Both the position numbers and the translations under genes were made by a program. Source: Euwallacea fornicatus (taxonomy: Eukaryota > Arthropoda > Insecta > Coleoptera > Curculionidae). From it: a stretch of 64,000 nucleotides of DNA. Positions 34,302 through 47,648 of the stretch are shown piece after piece. Location: NCBI RefSeq assembly GCF_040115645.1, contig NW_027096015.1, positions 310,001 through 374,000 of the forward strand, given 5' to 3'. The notes below the pieces were generated by a model. The model was not told the origin of the DNA. It did no database searches and was given only the letters and a program-made list of their open reading frames with translations. The stretch's first letter is position 1; each line of letters starts with the position of its first letter.

Positions 34302-36587
34302 TTCGGCAAATGAGGATCAAATTTGTTAAACAAAGTGTCAAATTACTCAGCTCGACGAGATTTTGAAGATGTTACAACACATCATGATTGCATCTTGTTA
34401 AAATTCCAAGAAAAATAGTACTTTAAGTGCTCAAACACACAACTTTTGTGACTTTTCAAAATTTGAAGCTCGATAACTTCGGCAAATGAGGACCAAATTT
34501 GTTAAACAAAGTGTCAAGTTATTCAGCTCGACGAGATTTTGAAGATGTTACAACACATCATAATTGCATCTTGTTAAAATTCCAAGAAAAATAGTACTTT
34601 AAGTGCTCAAACACACAACTTTTGTGACTTTTCAAAATTTGAAGCTCGATAACTTCGGCAAATGAGTACCAAATTTGTTAAACAAAGTGTCCAATTAATC
34701 AGCTCGACGAGATTTTGAAGATGTCACAACACATCATGATTGCATGATGTTGAATTTCAAAGAAAAATAGTACTTTAAGTGCTCAAACACACAACTTTTG
34801 TGACTTTTCAAAATTTGAAGCTCGATAACTTCGGAAAATGAGGACCAAATTTGTTAAACAAAGTGTCGAGTTATTCAGCTCGACGAGATTTTGAAGATGT
34901 TACAACACATCATAATTGCATCTTGTTAAAATTCCAAGAAAAATAGTACTTTAAGTGCTCAAACACACAACTTTTGTGACTTTTCAAAATTTGAAGCTCG
35001 ATAACTTCGGCAAATGAGTACCAAATTTGTTAAACAAAGTGTCCAATTAATCAGCTCGACGAGATTTTGAAGATGTCACAACACATCATGATTGCATGAT
35101 GTTGAATTTCAAAGAAAAATAGTACTTTAAGTGCTCAAACACACAACTTTTGTGACTTTTCAAAATTTGAAGCTCGATAACTTCGGAAAATGAGAACCAA
35201 ATTTGTTAAACAAAGTGTCAAGTTATTCAGCTCGACGAGATTTTGAAGATGTTACAACACATCATAATTGCATCTTGTTAAAATTCCAAGAAAAATAGTA
35301 CTTTAAGTGCTCAAACACACAACTTTTGTGACTTTTCAAAATTTGAAGCTCGATAACTTCGGCAAATGAGGACCAAATTTGTTAAACAAAGTGTCAAGTT
35401 ATTCAGCTCGACGTGATGTTGAAGATGTTACAACACATCATGATTGCATCTTGTTGAATTTCCAAGAAAAATAGTACTTTAAGTGCTCAAACACACAACT
35501 TTTGTGACTTTTCAAAATTTGAAGCTCGATAACTTCGGCAAATGAGGACCAAATTTGTTAAACAAAGTGTCAAGTTATTCAGCTCGACGAGATTTTGAAG
35601 ATGTTACAACACATCATAATTGCATCTTGTTAAAATTCCAAGAAAAATAGTACTTTAAGTGCTCAAACACACAACTTTTGTGACTTTTCAAAATTTGAAG
35701 CTCGATAACTTCGGCAAATGAGTACCAAATTTGTTAAACAAAGTGTCCAATTAATCAGCTCGACGAGATTTTGAAGATGTCACAACACATCATGATTGCA
35801 TGATGTTGAATTTCAAAGAAAAATAGTACTTTAAGTGCTCAAACACACAACTTTTGTGACTTTTCAAAATTTGAAGCTCGATAACTTCGGAAAATGAGGA
35901 CCAAATTTGTTAAACAAAGTGTCAAGTTATTCAGCTCGACGAGATTTTGAAGATGTTACAACACATCATAATTGCATCTTGTTAAAATTCCAAGAAAAAT
36001 AGTACTTTAAGTGCTCAAACACACAACTTTTGTGACTTTTCAAAATTTGAAGCTCGATAACTTCGGAAAATGAGGACCAAATTTGTTAAACAAAGTGTCA
36101 AGTTATTCAGCTCGACGAGATTTTGAAGATGTTACAACACATCATAATTGCATCTTGTTAAAATTCCAAGAAAAATAGTACTTTAAGTGCTCAAACACAC
36201 AACTTTTGTGACTTTTCAAAATTTGAAGCTCGATAACTTCGGCAAATGAGGACCAAATTTGTTAAACAAAGTGTCAAGTTATTCAGCTCGACGTGATTTT
36301 GAAGATGTTACAACACATCATAATTGCATCTTGTTGAATTTCCAAGAAAAATAGTACTTTATGTGTTCAACACACAACTTTTTTGACTTTTCAAACTGTG
36401 AAGCTCGATAACTTCGGCAAATGAGTACCAAATTTGTTAAACAAAGTGTCCAATTAATCAGCTCGACGAGATTTTGAAGATGTCACAACACATCATGATT
36501 GCATCTTGTTGAATTTCCAAGAAAATAGTACTTTAAGTGCTCAAACACACAACTTTTGTGACTTTTCAAAATTTGAAGCTCGTTAAC
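34302..36587 (+). repeat. Alternating-dimer domain (GAGTACC and CATAATTGC units)
   Basis: Monomers with CATAATTGC/TTAAAATT/GTCAAGTTATTC (34478, 34830, 35182, 35534, 35886, 36062) alternate with GAGTACC monomers ending in GATGTTGAATTTC (34654, 35006, 35710). This gives a 352-bp dimer HOR, interrupted by a CGACGTGATG unit at 35358. The rare start TTCGGAAAATG marks 34830, 35182, 35886 and 36062. The unit at 36238 ends in the B-type GTGTTCAACAC and AAACTGTGAAG, the only right-end signature between 352 and 47298. Confidence 0.86.
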
Positions 36588-37819
36588 TTCGGCAAATGAG
36601 GATCAAATTTGTTAAACAAAGTGTCAAATTACTCAGCTCGACGAGATTTTGAAGATGTTACAACACATCATGATTGCATCTTGTTAAAATTCCAAGAAAA
36701 ATAGTACTTTAAGTGCTCAAACACACAACTTTTGTGACTTTTCAAAATTTGAAGCTCGATAACTTCGGCAAATGAGTACCAAATTTGTTAAACAAAGTGT
36801 CCAATTAATCAGCTCGACGAGATTTTGAAGATGTCACAACACATCATGATTGCATGATGTTGAATTTCAAAGAAAAATAGTACTTTAAGTGCTCAAACAC
36901 ACAACTTTTGTGACTTTTCAAAATTTGAAGCTCGATAACTTCGGCAAATGAGTACCAAATTTGTTAAACAAAGTGTCAAGTTATTCAGCTCGACGTGATT
37001 TTGAAGATGTTACAACACATCATGATTGCATCTTGTTGAATTTCCAAGAAAAATAGTACTTTAAGTGCTCAAACACACAACTTTTGTGACTTTTCAAAAT
37101 TTGAAGCTCGATAACTTCGGCAAATGAGTACCAAATTTGTTAAACAAAGTGTCAAGTTATTCAGCTCGACGTGATTTTGAAGATGTTACAACACATCATG
37201 ATTGCATCTTGTTGAATTTCCAAGAAAAATAGTACTTTATGTGCTCAAACACACAACTTTTGTGACTTTTCAAAATTTGAAGCTCGTTAACTTCGGCAAA
37301 TGAGGATCAAATTTGTTAAACAAAGTGTCAAATTACTCAGCTCGACGAGATTTTGAAGATGTTACTACACATCATGATTGCATCTTGTTGAATTTCCAAG
37401 AAAAATAGTACTTTATGTGCTCAAACTCACAACTTTTTTCACTTTTCAAATTTAGTAGCTCGATAACTTCGGCAAATGAGGATCAAATTTGTTAAACAAA
37501 GTGTCAAGTTACTCAGCTCGACGAGATTTTGAAGATGTTACAACACATCATGATTGCATCTTGTTGAATTTCCAAGAAAAATAGTACTTTATGTGCTCAA
37601 ACACACAACTTTTGTGACTTTTCAAAATTTGAAGCTCGTTAACTTCGGCAAATGAGGATCAAATTTGTTAAACAAAGTGTCAAATTACTCAGCTCGACGA
37701 GATTTTGAAGATGTTACTACACATCATGATTGCATCTTGTTGAATTTCCAAGAAAAATAGTACTTTATGTGCTCAAACACACAACTTTTGTGACTTTTCA
37801 AAATTTGAAGCTCGTTAAC
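36588..37819 (+). repeat. 7-mer HOR, copy 1 (1232 bp)
   Basis: The units are TTAAAATT (36588), GAGTACC with GATGTTGAATTTC (36764), two GAGTACC/CGACGTGATT units (36940, 37116), TTACTAC with CTCAAACTCAC and TTCAAATTTAG (37292), GTCAAGTTACTC (37468) and TTACTAC (37644). The first six recur in the same order exactly 1232 bp (7 x 176) later. Confidence 0.9.
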
Positions 37820-39051
37820 TTCGGCAAATGAGGATCAAATTTGTTAAACAAAGTGTCAAATTACTCAGCTCGACGAGATTTTGAAGATGTTACAACACAT
37901 CATGATTGCATCTTGTTAAAATTCCAAGAAAAATAGTACTTTAAGTGCTCAAACACACAACTTTTGTGACTTTTCAAAATTTGAAGCTCGATAACTTCGG
38001 CAAATGAGTACCAAATTTGTTAAACAAAGTGTCCAATTAATCAGCTCGACGAGATTTTGAAGATGTCACAACACATCATGATTGCATGATGTTGAATTTC
38101 AAAGAAAAATAGTACTTTAAGTGCTCAAACACACAACTTTTGTGACTTTTCAAAATTTGAAGCTCGATAACTTCGGCAAATGAGTACCAAATTTGTTAAA
38201 CAAAGTGTCAAGTTATTCAGCTCGACGTGATTTTGAAGATGTTACAACACATCATGATTGCATCTTGTTGAATTTCCAAGAAAAATAGTACTTTAAGTGC
38301 TCAAACACACAACTTTTGTGACTTTTCAAAATTTGAAGCTCGATAACTTCGGCAAATGAGTACCAAATTTGTTAAACAAAGTGTCAAGTTATTCAGCTCG
38401 ACGTGATTTTGAAGATGTTACAACACATCATGATTGCATCTTGTTGAATTTCCAAGAAAAATAGTACTTTATGTGCTCAAACACACAACTTTTGTGACTT
38501 TTCAAAATTTGAAGCTCGTTAACTTCGGCAAATGAGGATCAAATTTGTTAAACAAAGTGTCAAATTACTCAGCTCGACGAGATTTTGAAGATGTTACTAC
38601 ACATCATGATTGCATCTTGTTGAATTTCCAAGAAAAATAGTACTTTATGTGCTCAAACTCACAACTTTTTTCACTTTTCAAATTTAGTAGCTCGATAACT
38701 TCGGCAAATGAGGATCAAATTTGTTAAACAAAGTGTCAAGTTACTCAGCTCGACGAGATTTTGAAGATGTTACAACACATCATGATTGCATCTTGTTGAA
38801 TTTCCAAGAAAAATAGTACTTTATGTGCTCAAACACACAACTTTTGTGACTTTTCAAAATTTGAAGCTCGTTAACTTCGGCAAATGAGGATCAAATTTGT
38901 TAAACAAAGTGTCAAGTTACTCAGCTCGACGAGATTTTGAAGATGTTACAACACATCATGATTGCATCTTGTTGAATTTCCAAGAAAAATAGTACTTTAT
39001 GTGCTCAAACACACAACTTTTGTGACTTTTCAAAATTTGAAGCTCGTTAAC
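37820..39051 (+). repeat. 7-mer HOR, copy 2 (1232 bp)
   Basis: It repeats 36588-37643 unit for unit. The seventh unit (38876) is GTCAAGTTACTC instead of TTACTAC, which is where this HOR passes into the 875-bp module starting at 38524. Confidence 0.9.
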
Positions 39052-39398
39052 TTCGGCAAATGAGGATCAAATTTGTTAAACAAAGTGTCAAATTACTCAG
39101 CTCGACGAGATTTTGAAGATGTTACTACACATGATTGCATCTTGTTGAATTTCCAAGAAAATAGTACTTTAAGTGCTCAAACACACAACTTTTGTGACTT
39201 TTCAAAATTTGTAGCTCAATAACTTCGGCAAATGAGGATCAAATTTTTTAAACAAAGTGTCAATTTACTCAGCTCGACGAGATTTTGAAGATGTTACAAC
39301 ACATCATGATTGCATCTTGTTGAATTTCCAAGAAAATAGTACTTTAAGTGCTCAAACACACAACTTTTGTGACTTTTCAAAATTTGTAGCTCAATAAC
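38524..39398 (+). repeat. 875-bp five-monomer module, copy 2
   Basis: It has the same order and same unit lengths as 33075-33949, including the 172-bp deletion monomer (39052) and the following 175-bp unit (39224). Its first two units are also part of the second copy of the 7-mer HOR at 37820. Confidence 0.88.
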
Positions 39399-40804
39399 TT
39401 CGGCAAATGAGGATCAAATTTTTTAAACAAAGTGTCAATTTACTCAGCTCGACGAGATTTTGAAGATGTTACTACACATCATGATTGCATCTTGTTGAAT
39501 TTCCAAGAAAATAGTACTTTAAGTGCTCAAACACACAACTTTTGTGACTTTTCAAAATTTGTAGCTCAATAACTTCGGCAAATGAGGATCAAATTTTTTA
39601 AACAAAGTGTCAATTTACTCAGCTCGACGAGATTTTGAAGATGTTACAACACATCATGATTGCATCTTGTTGAATTTCCAAGAAAAATAGTACTTTATGT
39701 GCTCAAACACACAACTTTTGTGACTTTTCAAAATTTGAAGCTCGTTAACTTCGGCAAATGAGGATCAAATTTGTTAAACAAAGTGTCAAATTACTCAGCT
39801 CGACGAGATTTTGAAGATGTTACTACACATCATGATTGCATCTTGTTGAATTTCCAAGAAAAATAGTACTTTATGTGCTCAAACTCACAACTTTTTTCAC
39901 TTTTCAAATTTAGTAGCTCGATAACTTCGGCAAATGAGGATCAAATTTGTTAAACAAAGTGTCAAGTTACTCAGCTCGACGAGATTTTGAAGATGTTACA
40001 ACACATCATGATTGCATCTTGTTGAATTTCCAAGAAAAATAGTACTTTATGTGCTCAAACACACAACTTTTGTGACTTTTCAAAATTTGAAGCTCGTTAA
40101 CTTCGGCAAATGAGGATCAAATTTTTTAAACAAAGTGTCAATTTACTCAGCTCGACGAGATTTTGAAGATGTTACAACACATCATGATTGCATCTTGTTG
40201 AATTTCCAAGAAAATAGTACTTTAAGTGCTAAAACACACAACTTTTGTGACTTTTCAAAATTTGAAGCTCGTTAACTTCGGCAAATGAGGATCAAATTTG
40301 TTAAACAAAGTGTCAAATTACTCAGCTCGACGAGATTTTGAAGATGTTACAACACATCATGATTGCATCTTGTTAAAATTCCAAGAAAAATAGTACTTTA
40401 AGTGCTCAAACACACAACTTTTGTGACTTTTCAAAATTTGTAGCTCAATAACTTCGGCAAATGAGGATCAAATTTTTTAAACAAAGTGTCAATTTACTCA
40501 GCTCGACGAGATTTTGAAGATGTTACAACACATCATGATTGCATCTTGTTGAATTTCCAAGAAAATTAGTACTTTTTGTGCTAAAACACACAACTTTTGT
40601 GACTTTTCAAAATTTGAAGCTCGTTAACTTCGGCAAATGAGGATCAAATTTGTTAAACAAAGTGTCAAATTACTCAGCTCGACGAGATTTTGAAGATGTT
40701 ACAACACATCATGATTGCATCTTGTTAAAATTCCAAGAAAAATAGTACTTTATGTGCTCAAACACACAACTTTTGTGACTTTTCAAAATTTGAAGCTCGT
40801 TAAC
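39399..40804 (+). repeat. Short-monomer block and TTAAAATT units
   Basis: The two CTCAATAAC/TTTTTTAAAC units at 39399 and 39574 are near-identical. They are followed by a TTACTAC/TTCAAATTTAG unit (39750), GTCAAGTTACTC (39926), TTTTTTAAAC (40102), TTAAAATT (40277), TTTTTTAAAC with the TTTTTGTGCTAAAAC end (40453) and TTAAAATT (40629). Lengths alternate between 175 and 176 bp. Confidence 0.82.
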
Positions 40805-41679
40805 TTCGGCAAATGAGGATCAAATTTGTTAAACAAAGTGTCAAATTACTCAGCTCGACGAGATTTTGAAGATGTTACTACACATCATGATTGCATCTTG
40901 TTGAATTTCCAAGAAAAATAGTACTTTATGTGCTCAAACTCACAACTTTTTTCACTTTTCAAATTTAGTAGCTCGATAACTTCGGCAAATGAGGATCAAA
41001 TTTGTTAAACAAAGTGTCAAGTTACTCAGCTCGACGAGATTTTGAAGATGTTACAACACATCATGATTGCATCTTGTTGAATTTCCAAGAAAAATAGTAC
41101 TTTATGTGCTCAAACACACAACTTTTGTGACTTTTCAAAATTTGAAGCTCGTTAACTTCGGCAAATGAGGATCAAATTTGTTAAACAAAGTGTCAAGTTA
41201 CTCAGCTCGACGAGATTTTGAAGATGTTACAACACATCATGATTGCATCTTGTTGAATTTCCAAGAAAAATAGTACTTTATGTGCTCAAACACGCAACTT
41301 TTGTGACTTTTCAAAATTTGAAGCTCGTTAACTTCGGCAAATGAGGATCAAATTTGTTAAACAAAGTGTCAAATTACTCAGCTCGACGAGATTTTAAAGA
41401 TGTTACTACACATGATTGCATCTTGTTGAATTTCCAAGAAAATAGTACTTTAAGTGCTCAAACACACAACTTTTGTGACTTTTCAAAATTTGTAGCTCAA
41501 TAACTTCGGCAAATGAGGATCAAATTTTTTAAACAAAGTGTCAATTTACTCAGCTCGACGAGATTTTGAAGATGTTACAACACATCATGATTGCATCTTG
41601 TTGAATTTCCAAGAAAATAGTACTTTAAGTGCTCAAACACACAACTTTTGTGACTTTTCAAAATTTGTAGCTCAATAAC
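40805..41679 (+). repeat. 875-bp five-monomer module, copy 3
   Basis: It has the same order and total length as the copies at 33075 and 38524. Private changes are ACACGCAAC in the unit at 41157 and GATTTTAAAGATG in the 172-bp unit at 41333. The 172-bp monomer type also occurs at 41855, 42554 and 43782, in related but longer or shorter contexts. Confidence 0.88.
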
Positions 41680-42725
41680 TTCGGCAAATGAGGATCAAAT
41701 TTTTTAAACAAAGTGTCAATTTACTCAGCTCGACGAGATTTTGAAGATGTTACTACACATCATGATTGCATCTTGTTGAATTTCCAAGAAAATAGTACTT
41801 TAAGTGCTCAAACACACAACTTTTGTGACTTTTCAAAATTTGAAGCTCGTTAACTTCGGCAAATGAGGATCAAATTTGTTAAACAAAGTGTCAAATTACT
41901 CAGCTCGACGAGATTTTGAAGATGTTACTACACATGATTGCATCTTGTTGAATTTCCAAGAAAATAGTACTTTAAGTGCTCAAACACACAACTTTTGTGA
42001 CTTTTCAAAATTTGTAGCTCAATAACTTCGGCAAATGAGGATCAAATTTTTTAAACAAAGTGTCAATTTACTCAGCTCGACGAGATTTTGAAGATGTTAC
42101 AACACATCATGATTGCATCTTGTTGAATTTCCAAGAAAATAGTACTTTAAGTGCTCAAACACACAACTTTTGTGACTTTTCAAAATTTGTAGCTCAATAA
42201 CTTCGGCAAATGAGGATCAAATTTTTTAAACAAAGTGTCAATTTACTCAGCTCGACGAGATTTTGAAGATGTTACAACACATCATGATTGCATCTTGTTG
42301 AATTTCCAAGAAAAATAGTACTTTATGTGCTCAAACACACAACTTTTGTGACTTTTCAAAATTTGAAGCTCGTTAACTTCGGCAAATGAGGATCAAATTT
42401 GTTAAACAAAGTGTCAAGTTACTCAGCTCGACGAGATTTTGAAGATGTTACAACACATCATGATTGCATCTTGTTGAATTTCCAAGAAAAATAGTACTTT
42501 ATGTGCTCAAACACACAACTTTTGTGACTTTTCAAAATTTGAAGCTCGTTAACTTCGGCAAATGAGGATCAAATTTGTTAAACAAAGTGTCAAATTACTC
42601 AGCTCGACGAGATTTTGAAGATGTTACTACACATGATTGCATCTTGTTGAATTTCCAAGAAAATAGTACTTTAAGTGCTCAAACACACAACTTTTGTGAC
42701 TTTTCAAAATTTGTAGCTCAATAAC
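41680..42725 (+). repeat. Block rich in 172- and 175-bp monomers
   Basis: Units start at 41680, 41855, 42027, 42202, 42378 and 42554. Two are 172 bp (TTACTACACATGATTGC; 41855 and 42554), and CTCAATAAC/TTTTTTAAAC units follow or surround them. The 172-bp unit is followed by the TTTTTTAAAC unit after 41855, as in the 875-bp module, but by a TTAAAATT unit (42726) after 42554. Confidence 0.82.
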
Positions 42726-44129
42726 TTCGGCAAATGATGATCAAATTTGTTAAACAAAGTGTCAAATTACTCAGCTCGACGAGATTTTGAAGATGTTACA
42801 ACACATCATGATTGCATCTTGTTAAAATTCCAAGAAAAATAGTACTTTACGTGCTCAAACACACAACTTTTGTGACTTTTCAAAATTTGAAGCTCGATAA
42901 CTTCGGCAAATGAGGACCAAATTTGTTAAACAAAGTGTCAATTTACTCAGCTCGACGAGATTTTGAAGATGTTACAACACATCATGATTGCATCTTGTTG
43001 AATTTCCAAGAAAAATAGTACTTTATGTGCTCAAACACACAACTTTTGTGACTTTTCAAAATTTGAAGCTCGTTAACTTCGGCAAATGAGGATCAAATTT
43101 GTTAAACAAAGTGTCAAATTACTCAGCTCGACGAGATTTTGAAGATGTTACTACACATCATGATTGCATCTTGTTGAATTTCCAAGAAAAATAGTACTTT
43201 ATGTGCTCAAACTCACAACTTTTTTCACTTTTCAAATTTAGTAGCTCGATAACTTCGGCAAATGAGGATCAAATTTGTTAAACAAAGTGTCAAGTTACTC
43301 AGCTCGACGAGATTTTGAAGATGTTACAACACATCATGATTGCATCTTGTTGAATTTCCAAGAAAAATAGTACTTTATGTGCTCAAACACACAACTTTTG
43401 TGACTTTTCAAAATTTGAAGCTCGTTAACTTCGGCAAATGAGGATCAAATTTGTTAAACAAAGTGTCAAATTACTCAGCTCGACGAGATTTTGAAGATGT
43501 TACAACACATCATGATTGCATCTTGTTGAATTTCCAAGAAAAATAGTACTTTAAGTGCTCAAACACACAACTTTTGTGACTTTTCAAAATTTGAAGCTCG
43601 TTAACTTCGGCAAATGAGGATCAAATTTGTTAAACAAAGTGTCAAGTTACTCAGCTCGACGAGATTTTGAAGATGTTACAACACATCATGATTGCATCTT
43701 GTTGAATTTCCAAGAAAAATAGTACTTTATGTGCTCAAACACACAACTTTTGTGACTTTTCAAAATTTGAAGCTCGTTAACTTCGGCAAATGAGGATCAA
43801 ATTTGTTAAACAAAGTGTCAAATTACTCAGCTCGACGAGATTTTGAAGATGTTACTACACATGATTGCATCTTGTTGAATTTCCAAGAAAATAGTACTTT
43901 AAGTGCTCAAACACACAACTTTTGTGACTTTTCAAAATTTGTAGCTCAATAACTTCGGCAAATGAGGATCAAATTTTTTAAACAAAGTGTCAATTTACTC
44001 AGCTCGACGAGATTTTGAAGATGTTACAACACATCATGATTGCATCTTGTTGAATTTCCAAGAAAATTAGTACTTTTTGTGCTAAAACACACAACTTTTG
44101 TGACTTTTCAAAATTTGAAGCTCGTTAAC
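42726..44129 (+). repeat. 8-mer HOR, copy 1 (1404 bp)
   Basis: The units are TTAAAATT (42726; private GATGATC and TTTACGTGC), GAGGACC with CAATTTACTC (42902), TTACTAC/TTCAAATTTAG (43078), GTCAAGTTACTC (43254), a TTTAAG unit (43430), GTCAAGTTACTC (43606), the 172-bp unit (43782) and TTTTTTAAAC (43954). The first four units recur in order from 44130, an offset of 8 x 176 minus 4 bp. Confidence 0.86.
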
Positions 44130-44833
44130 TTCGGCAAATGAGGATCAAATTTGTTAAACAAAGTGTCAAATTACTCAGCTCGACGAGATTTTGAAGATGT
44201 TACAACACATCATGATTGCATCTTGTTAAAATTCCAAGAAAAATAGTACTTTAAGTGCTCAAACACACAACTTTTGTGACTTTTCAAAATTTGAAGCTCG
44301 ATAACTTCGGCAAATGAGGACCAAATTTGTTAAACAAAGTGTCAATTTACTCAGCTCGACGAGATTTTGAAGATGTTACAACACATCATGATTGCATCTT
44401 GTTGAATTTCCAAGAAAAATAGTACTTTATGTGCTCAAACACACAACTTTTGTGACTTTTCAAAATTTGAAGCTCGTTAACTTCGGCAAATGAGGATCAA
44501 ATTTGTTAAACAAAGTGTCAAATTACTCAGCTCGACGAGATTTTGAAGATGTTACTACACATCATGATTGCATCTTGTTGAATTTCCAAGAAAAATAGTA
44601 CTTTATGTGCTCAAACTCACAACTTTTTTCACTTTTCAAATTTAGTAGCTCGATAACTTCGGCAAATGAGGATCAAATTTGTTAAACAAAGTGTCAAGTT
44701 ACTCAGCTCGACGAGATTTTGAAGATGTTACAACACATCATGATTGCATCTTGTTGAATTTCCAAGAAAAATAGTACTTTATGTGCTCAAACACACAACT
44801 TTTGTGACTTTTCAAAATTTGAAGCTCGTTAAC
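44130..44833 (+). repeat. 8-mer HOR, partial copy 2 (4 monomers)
   Basis: It repeats units 42726-43429: TTAAAATT (44130), CAATTTACTC (44306), TTACTAC/TTCAAATTTAG (44482) and GTCAAGTTACTC (44658). It breaks off at 44834 where GTCC/AATTAATC/GTCAC monomers begin, so this junction is one edge of the A-type zone. Confidence 0.86.
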
Positions 44834-47648
44834 TTCGGCAAATGAGGACCAAATTTGTTAAACAAAGTGTCCAATTAATCAGCTCGACGAGATTTTGAAG
44901 ATGTCACAACACATCATGATTGCATGATGTTGAATTTCAAAGAAAAATAGTACTTTAAGTGCTCAAACACACAACTTTTGAGACTTTTCAAAATTTGAAG
45001 CTCGATAACATCGGCAAATGAGTACCAAATTTGTTAAACAAAGTGTCCAATTAATCAGCTCGACGAGATTTTGAAGATGTCACAACACATCATGATTGCA
45101 TCTTGTTGAATTTCCAAGAAAATTAGTACTTTTTGTGCTAAAACACACAACTTTTGTGACTTTTCAAAATTTGTAGCTAGATAAATTCGGCAAATGAGGA
45201 TCAAATTTGTTAAACAAAGTGTCAAATTACTCAGCTCGACGAGATTTTGAAAATGTTACAACTCTTCATGATTGCATCTTGTTGAATTTCCAAGAAAAAT
45301 AGTACTTTATGAGCTCAAACACACAACTTTTGTGACTTTTCAAAATTTGAAGCTCGTTAACTTCGGCAAATGAGGATCAAATTTGTTAAACAAAGTGTCA
45401 AATTACTCAGTTCGACGAGATTTTGAAGATGTTACAACACATCATGATTGCATCTTGTTAAAATTCCAAGAAAAATAGTACTTTAAGTGCTCAAACACAC
45501 AACTTTTGTGACTTTTCAAAATTTGAAGCTCGATAACTTCGGCAAATGAGGACCAAATTTGTTAAACAAAGTGTCAAGTTATTCAGCTCGACGTGATTTT
45601 GAAGATGTTACAACACATCATGATTGCATCTTGTTGAATTTCCAAGAAAAATAGTACTTTAAGTGCTCAAACACACAACTTTTGTGACTTTTCAAAATTT
45701 GAAGCTCGATAACTTCGGCAAATGAGAACCAAATTTGTTATACAAAGGGTCAAGTTATTCAGCTCGACGAGATTTTGAAGATGTTACAACACATCATGAT
45801 TGCATCTTGTTGAAATTCCAAGAAAATTAGTACTTTATGTGCTAAAACACACAACTTTTGTGACTTTTCAAAATTTGAAGCTCGATAACTTCGGCAAATG
45901 AGGATCAAATTTGTTAAACAAAGTGTCAAATTACTCAGCTCGACGAGATTTTGAAAATGTTACAACACTTCATGATTGCATCTTGTTGAATTTCCAAGAA
46001 AAATAGTACTTTATGTGCTCAAACACACAACTTTTGTGACTTTTCAAAATTTGTAGCTAGATAAATTCGACAAATGAGGATCAAATTTGTTAAACAAAGT
46101 GTCAAATTACTCAGCTCGACGAGATTTTGAAGATGTTACAACACATCATGATTGCATCTTGTTAAAATTCCAAGAAAAATAGTACTTTAAGTGCTCAAAC
46201 ACACAACTTTTGTGACTTTTCAAAATTTGAAGCTCGATAACTTCGGCAAATGAGGATCAAATTTGTTAAACAAAGTGTCAAATTACTCAGCTCGACGAGA
46301 TTTTGAAAATGTTACAACACTTCATGATTGCATCTTGTTGAATTTCCAAGAAAAATAGTACTTTATGTGCTCAAACACACAACTTTTGTGACTTTTCAAA
46401 ATTTGAAGCTCGTTAACTTCGGCAAATGAGGACCAAATTTGTTAAACAAAGTGTCAAGTTACTCAGCTCGACGAGATTTTGAAGATGTTACAACACATCA
46501 TGATTGCATCTTCTTGAATTTCCAAGAAAAATAGTACTTTATGTGCTCAAACACACAACTTTTGTGACTTTTCAAAATTTGAAGCTCGTTAACTTCGGCA
46601 AATGAGGATCAAATTTGTTAAACAAAGTGTCAAGTTACTCAGCTCGACGAGATTTTGAAGATGTTACAACACATCATGATTGCATCTTCTTGAATTTCCA
46701 AGAAAAATAGTACTTTATGTGCTCAAACACACAACTTTTGTGACTTTTCAAAATTTGAAGCTCGTTAACTTCGGCAAATGAGGACCAAATTTGTTAAACA
46801 AAGTGTCAAGTTATTCAGCTCGACGTGATTTTGAAGATGTTACAACACATCATAATTGCATCTTGTTGAAATTCCAAGAAAAATAGTACTTTAAGTGCTC
46901 AAACACACAACTTTTGTGACTTTTCAAAATTTGAAGCTCGATAACTTCGGCAAATGAGGACCAAATTTGTTAAACAAAGTGTCAAGTTATTCAGCTCGAC
47001 GTGATTTTGAAGATGTTACAACACATCATAATTGCATCTTGTTGAAATTCCAAGAAAAATAGTACTTTAAGTGCTCAAACACACAACTTTTGTGACTTTT
47101 CAAAATTTGAAGCTCGTTAACTTCGGCAAATGAGGACCAAATTTGTTAAACAAAGTGTCAAATTACTCAGCTCGACGAGATTTTGAAGATGTTACAACAC
47201 ATCATGATTGCATCTTGTTAAAATTCCAAGAAAAATAGTACTTTAAGTGCTCAAACACACAACTTTTGTGACTTTTCAAAATTTGAAGCTCGATAACTTC
47301 GGCAAATGAGGACCAAATTTGTTAAACAAAGTGTCAAGTTATTCAGCTCGACGAGATTTTGAAGATGTTACAACACATCATAATTGCATCTTGTTGAATT
47401 TCCAAGAAAAATAGTACTTTATGTGTTCAACACACAACTTTTTTGACTTTTCAAACTGTGAAGCTCGATAACTTCGGCAAATGAGTACCAAATTTGTTAA
47501 ACAAAGTGTCCAATTAATCAGCTCGACGAGATTTTGAAGATGTCACAACACATCATGATTGCATGATGTTGAATTTCAAAGAAAAATAGTACTTTAAGTG
47601 CTCAAACACACAACTTTTGAGACTTTTCAAAATTTGAAGCTCGATAAC
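44834..47648 (+). repeat. Mixed A/B transition zone
   Basis: New states appear here. TTTTGAGAC with GATAACATCGG, where the TTCGG start is changed to ATCGG, begins at 45010. GCTAGATAAATTCGG lies before 45186 and again before 46066 (ending TTCGA). ACAACTCTTCATG with GAAAATG occurs in 45186, and ACAACACTTCATG in 45890 and 46242. CATCTTCTTGAATTT is private to 46418 and 46594. All 18 units from 44130 to 47298 are exactly 176 bp. B-type GTGTTCAACAC reappears in the unit at 47298. Confidence 0.85.

Noticed and set aside
36238..36412. Assembly junction at the isolated B-type monomer end
   Set aside because: The phase to both neighbours is intact and the flanking units fit the local pattern, so a break is not required. 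Only reads could exclude a mis-join.
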